Source: Ruminococcus sp.
GTDB taxonomy: Bacteria > Bacillota > Clostridia > Oscillospirales > Ruminococcaceae
Direction: 5' to 3'
Assembly: GCA_015066715.1 (NCBI GenBank)
Contig: SVNU01000002.1
Coordinates: 1-64,000, forward strand
DNA: 64,000 nucleotides
Positions 61,005-64,000 of this stretch are shown here, piece after piece; positions within the stretch are counted from its first letter, which is position 1; each line of letters begins with the position of its first letter. Below the pieces are notes generated by a model, which had not been told where the DNA came from, made no database searches, and saw only the letters and a list, made by a program, of their open reading frames with translations. The position numbers were made by a program, and so were the translations under genes.

Positions 61005-61769
61005 TTATATTCTAAAGAATTTCCTTGCGTTTTCACATGTTACATCAAGAATTTCCTGTGGTGTTACACCTTTAATTTCCGCAGCCTTTGCCGCCGTCTG
61101 AGCAATCATGGAGCTGTCACACCGTTTTCCTCTGTAAGGCTCCGGAGCCATATACGGACAATCCGTTTCCAGCATAAGCCTGTCTAACGGCACGGCTTTA
61201 AGTGCCTTGACAGCCTTTTTTGCATTTTTGAAGGTTATTACTCCGGTAAAGCTTACATACATTCCCATTTTGACAATTTCTTCGGCAATTTCCGCAGAAT
61301 ATCCGAAGCAGTGCATAACACCCTTTGGCTTATATTGTCTCAGAATTTCCATGGTATCCTCGCAGGCATCCCTTGAATGAACAATAACCGGCATATCCAG
61401 CTTTTTCGCCAGTTCAAGCTGCTTTATAAAAATCCTTTTCTGATTTTCCTTTACATAACCTTCGTAATGATAATCAAGTCCAATCTCTCCGATTGCCTTT
61501 ATTTTAGGCTCGGACAGAATTTGTTTTTCAAGTTCATTTACAAAATCATCTGCTGTTGTATCAGCCGCATCGGGATGTACTCCAAGTGCCCCATAAATAA
61601 AATCATATTTTTTCACAAGACTTAGTATTTTATCGGAATCCTCCATAGCCGCCGCAACATTTACAATATTTACAACGCCTTTTTTCAAGATTTCTTCCAG
61701 AAGCTCACAGCGGTCAGCATCAAAAGCCCGATCGTTGTAATGAGCATGAGAGTCAAATATATTATTCAT
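61005..61769 (-). CDS. tatD: TatD-family metal-dependent DNase
   Basis: A 254-residue hydrolase. IFDSHAHYNDRAFD, ALGVHPDAAD, AIGEIGLDYHYEG, VIVHSRDA, HCFGYSAE and ETDCPYMAP provide the metal and catalytic residues. The open frame reaches 61832; ATG 61769 overlaps the end of the LCP-like gene by 8 bases and gives the family start, though its ribosome binding site is weak. The protein probably acts in DNA repair or 3' exonuclease activity. Confidence 0.95.
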   Translation of the reverse strand: MNNIFDSHAHYNDRAFDADRCELLEEILKKGVVNIVNVAAAMEDSDKILSLVKKYDFIYGALGVHPDAADTTADDFVNELEKQILSEPKIKAIGEIGLDYHYEGYVKENQKRIFIKQLELAKKLDMPVIVHSRDACEDTMEILRQYKPKGVMHCFGYSAEIAEEIVKMGMYVSFTGVITFKNAKKAVKALKAVPLDRLMLETDCPYMAPEPYRGKRCDSSMIAQTAAKAAEIKGVTPQEILDVTCENARKFFRI

Positions 61770-62853
61770 TTCCCGTAACCGTCTCCGCTTCCGCAGCTGT
61801 ATCTGCTGTGCTTTCTGTTTCTGTTTCTTCACCTATCGAGCCGAAATAAACCTTTATATCATCGGCAAAATATTTATCGGCAACAAAATCGCTTCCGTCT
61901 GCAGAGCCGTAAGGTGTTATAAACTGTGCCCTTGTTGAACGTGCTTCACTGTCCTGAGGGTCACTGTATTTAAGCATAAACTTAATAGCATATTTTCTGT
62001 CATTGTAATCAATTGCAGATATATCGCTTTCGGTCATATTAATCATTGTATTGAAGATATTATCAAGATTTCCTGCAATTCTCTCGCCGCTTGTCTGATT
62101 CACCATAGCTGTAACAAGGGAAGAAACGGTTGATATACGCTGAAGCTCACCGCCGGAATAATTTCCGCAGCTTACAATTTCGGCAATCTGCTCTGCCGAA
62201 AGATACTGCTCACCATCTGCCGGAGTAACAGTCTTAACATCCTTCGGCACTGCAAAGGTAACACCGCCAAGAATGTTGCAGAGCTTTTCAAAGCTTTCTG
62301 TATTAAGCTTCATATATCTGTCAATAGGAATACCAAGTGTAAATTCTATACTTGAAGAAAGCGCCGAAGTACCATTATCAAGATAAATATCCTGCGCCTG
62401 ACGATTGCTTTCACCCACAAGCATATTACTTGGTATGCCCATAAATATCATTTTCTTGTCAACCGGTTCAGAACGCATTATCATGAACGTATACGGCTGC
62501 TGCGAATAGGTTTCTGTTTCTTCTTCCTCCTCGCCGTCTTCTTCCCAGTCGTATTCATCTTCCTCGGAATATTCATCATCTGAATACTCATCCTCATAGT
62601 TTTCTTCTTCCTCGTCATAGTAATCATTAGAATCAGACGCAACTGTATCGCTCATATCAAGTACAAACAGAATTGTATGGTCATCCTCCTCTGAAAGAGT
62701 TCCGACCTCGTTTACCATAGAAACAAGCGACGACTCATCGCTGTCTATCTTATCATAGATAAACATAGCTGCTCCGCCGATAATTACAAGTGAAATCAGA
62801 AATGTAATAAGAAATGGTATTGCAACACTACCTGTTCTCGATTTTTTCTTCAT
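61762..62853 (-). CDS. LytR-CpsA-Psr (LCP)-like protein with an acidic Tyr-rich segment
   Basis: A 363-residue membrane-anchored protein. One N-terminal transmembrane helix (about 12-35), then an LCP-like domain (HTILFVLDMSD, FMGIPSNMLV, ALSSSIEFTLGIPIDRYMKLN, FEKLCNILGGVTFAVP). A run of Asp/Glu/Tyr (about 80-120, DYYDEEEENYEDEYSDDEYS) interrupts it. The arginines that bind pyrophosphate in true LCP ligases are not all evident, so ligation of wall polymers is uncertain. ATG 62853 follows AAAAGGAGAA; the frame is open to 62931. Confidence 0.8.
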   Translation of the reverse strand: MKKKSRTGSVAIPFLITFLISLVIIGGAAMFIYDKIDSDESSLVSMVNEVGTLSEEDDHTILFVLDMSDTVASDSNDYYDEEEENYEDEYSDDEYSEEDEYDWEEDGEEEEETETYSQQPYTFMIMRSEPVDKKMIFMGIPSNMLVGESNRQAQDIYLDNGTSALSSSIEFTLGIPIDRYMKLNTESFEKLCNILGGVTFAVPKDVKTVTPADGEQYLSAEQIAEIVSCGNYSGGELQRISTVSSLVTAMVNQTSGERIAGNLDNIFNTMINMTESDISAIDYNDRKYAIKFMLKYSDPQDSEARSTRAQFITPYGSADGSDFVADKYFADDIKVYFGSIGEETETESTADTAAEAETVTGNE

Positions 62854-62904
62854 AATGTATATTCTCCTTTTATTCATTTTATAAACTGCCGTTACTGCAC
62901 GCAA

Positions 62905-63006
62905 AACTGTGTTTTGACGTTCTTGTTTCAACAGCCGCTATACAAAATGTTGAAAACTGTGTTGAAACAGTTGAAAGTTTTTCTGCTCAAAAACAGTTTA
63001 AACTGT
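62905..63006. repeat. cluster of TTGAAA/AACTGT inverted repeats
   Basis: The region upstream of the LCP-like gene holds overlapping short palindromes, including ACTGT-GTTGAA-ACAGT (62953-62968) and the 14-base perfect palindrome ACAGTTTAAACTGT (62993-63006). The unit TTCAACACAGT also occurs in the 41-base palindrome near acpP. It could be an operator cluster; no promoter was fixed with confidence here. Confidence 0.5.
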
Positions 63007-63025
63007 CAATACTGATTTTAAACAA

Positions 63026-63592
63026 TTATGTGAAATGAATTATACCGGAATTTTTATTATTCCCACAATTTTCCGTCAGCGCATAATCCCTGATGTTTAT
63101 CATTTTTATATCGATGCCTTTTTTTCTGGCATAATTAATTGTTTGACCTGTACCGCTTCTGAAGTTTTCAACAACTGCTATAAGCCTTGATGAATTATCC
63201 ACCATGTAATAATTGCGAAGCCTGTAGCAATTCCTTGAATATTCCCCCGATACGGTTACAACCTCATCAGCATGCTTTAAAACGTTCATAAGCTCCCACA
63301 AATCCTTTCCATGAAAGCTGCTCTGATGTTTTTCAAAAGGCTTTGCACAGATAAGCTTCATATTCGGATATTTCTTTTTCAAGTCAATAACATACTCTGC
63401 CGCCCACATATCAACCCCTCTTGCAAGACCGGATATAAAAAATTCATACCCCTCCTCCGCAGCGCTGTATATCTGATAATAAAGCATGCTTTTTATCATT
63501 TCAACAGCAGGCTCGTCTATTCCGGCGACACTCATAATTTTTTCAGGACGATGCCCGGTAAAGCACACTGCCTTTTCTTTTATTATTTCCAT
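63026..63592 (-). CDS. SLOG-superfamily (DUF1273/YpsA-like) protein
   Basis: A 188-residue Rossmann-like protein. VCFTGHRPEKI near the start, FISGLARGVDMWAAEYVI and ADEVVTVSGEYS are the conserved nucleotide-binding segments. SLOG proteins bind nucleotides or nucleotide-derived ligands; the YpsA branch has been linked to cell division and sugar metabolism in Bacillus. ATG 63592 follows AAAGGGTGG. It stands alone. Confidence 0.88.
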   Translation of the reverse strand: MEIIKEKAVCFTGHRPEKIMSVAGIDEPAVEMIKSMLYYQIYSAAEEGYEFFISGLARGVDMWAAEYVIDLKKKYPNMKLICAKPFEKHQSSFHGKDLWELMNVLKHADEVVTVSGEYSRNCYRLRNYYMVDNSSRLIAVVENFRSGTGQTINYARKKGIDIKMINIRDYALTENCGNNKNSGIIHFT

Positions 63593-63687
63593 TGTTCCAC
63601 CCTTTGTTTTCAGCATATTCTATATCAATTTATATTATAGCATAAAGAAAAAACTATTTCAACTTTTTATTTTTTCCTAAAATACTA

Positions 63688-63716
63688 TTGCATTAATTTA
63701 TGTATTGTGTTATTAT
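63688..63716 (+). promoter_or_regulatory. promoter of the acyltransferase gene
   Basis: TTGCAT (63688-63693), 17-base spacer, TATTAT (63711-63716). Confidence 0.65.
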
Positions 63717-63759
63717 TTTAAAAGATATTTTATCGGAATTTATTTTTCGGAGGGATTTT

Positions 63760-64000
63760 ATGGGGAACACAACTAAAGCACAGCGAAATTACGGTCTGGA
63801 TTTACTGCGTATGTTCGCAATGTTTCTTATTGCAGTGCTTCATATACTCGGTCAGGGCGGCGTTCTGAATGCTGCATTTTCAGATGCGGACAAGTATGAC
63901 GCTGCATGGCTTCTTGAAATAGGGGCATACTGCGCAGTAAACTGCTATGCGCTTATTTCAGGATATGTAGGACTTAATTCAACTTTCAGATACTCCGGGA
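63760..64000 (+). CDS. acyltransferase 3 family membrane protein, 5' part
   Basis: The frame is open from ATG 63760 (CGGAGGG upstream) to the window edge, giving 80 residues. YGLDLLRMFAMFLIAVLHI is the N-terminal helix of acyltransferase-3 (OafA/WecH) proteins, with the catalytic His in the first membrane segment; NCYALISGYVGL is the conserved second helix. Such proteins O-acetylate surface polysaccharides or exopolymers. The rest lies beyond the window. Confidence 0.9.
   Translation, partial: MGNTTKAQRNYGLDLLRMFAMFLIAVLHILGQGGVLNAAFSDADKYDAAWLLEIGAYCAVNCYALISGYVGLNSTFRYSG

Noticed and set aside
63592-63606. AGGGTGGAAC resembling the T-box core
   Set aside because: It is the ribosome binding site region of the SLOG gene; no leader structure or terminator accompanies it.
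1-64000. CRISPR arrays, rRNA genes, transposase or integrase genes
   Set aside because: Looked for on both strands; no regularly spaced repeats, rRNA motifs or recombinase motifs were found. The two large repeats lack a transposase.

Overview
The window reads as chromosomal DNA from an AT-rich, anaerobic, spore-lineage Clostridia of the Ruminococcus type (Oscillospiraceae). The evidence is dockerin- and cohesin-bearing secreted proteins (cellulosome parts), pyruvate:ferredoxin oxidoreductase and a reverse rubrerythrin (strict anaerobe), SpoVAC, SpoVS and YmdB (endospore lineage), strong AGGAGG ribosome binding sites and near-consensus sigma-A promoters. Species is not claimed.

Layout. 1-7.7 kb: a five-domain xylanase with dockerin, tRNA-Pro(CGG), small lipoproteins, an HEPN/MNT-like pair, rsmE and a cysteine-rich anchored mini-protein. 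7.7-13 kb: thrS behind a T-box leader, an ECF sigma/anti-sigma pair, spoVAC and a lipoprotein. 13-22.7 kb: a type II fatty-acid operon on the minus strand (fabH-fabK-fabG-fabF-accB-fabZ-accC-accD-accA-acpP), with fabD divergent and leading into a cell-surface glycopolymer cluster (22.7-27.6 kb: glycosyltransferase, two CDP-glycerol transferase-like enzymes, TagG/TagH-like exporter). 27.6-34.1 kb: a dockerin-only protein, a dockerin LRR (BspA-like) protein with a G9 tract that breaks its frame, a U32-like protein, reverse rubrerythrin, and a two-cohesin plus dockerin scaffoldin downstream of a c-di-GMP-I riboswitch. 34.3-39.6 kb: a gliding-type ABC operon (ATPase, permease, GldG, DUF4340). 39.7-47.9 kb: the classic rimP-nusA-ylxR-ylxQ-infB-rbfA-nrnA-truB-ribF operon. 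48-52 kb: a dockerin remnant, a large inverted repeat element, an ECF S component with a DUF4430 lipoprotein under a cobalamin riboswitch, spoVS and ymdB. 52-64 kb: nifJ, a predicted small RNA, a frameshifted XRE regulator, an orphan MsmX/UgpC-type ATPase, rsuA-type pseudouridine synthase, nrdR, tatD, an LCP-like protein, a SLOG protein and the start of an acyltransferase.

How it fits together. The plant-polysaccharide theme recurs: a dockerin xylanase, a small scaffoldin that could carry two dockerin partners and dock itself, and two further dockerin surface proteins. The c-di-GMP leader suggests that the scaffoldin is tied to an attachment or sessile decision. The shared sugar-ABC ATPase would serve oligosaccharide importers encoded elsewhere.

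Most unusual sequence-level items: (i) a perfect four-arm cloverleaf inverted-repeat element between fabZ and accC, (ii) two ~0.6-kb non-coding repeat elements with inverted hairpin arms, in opposite orientation 44 kb apart, (iii) the G9 tract just after a signal peptide, (iv) the c-di-GMP riboswitch on a scaffoldin gene, and (v) a predicted CU-rich small RNA near nifJ. All calls are from reading the sequence; no database search was run.
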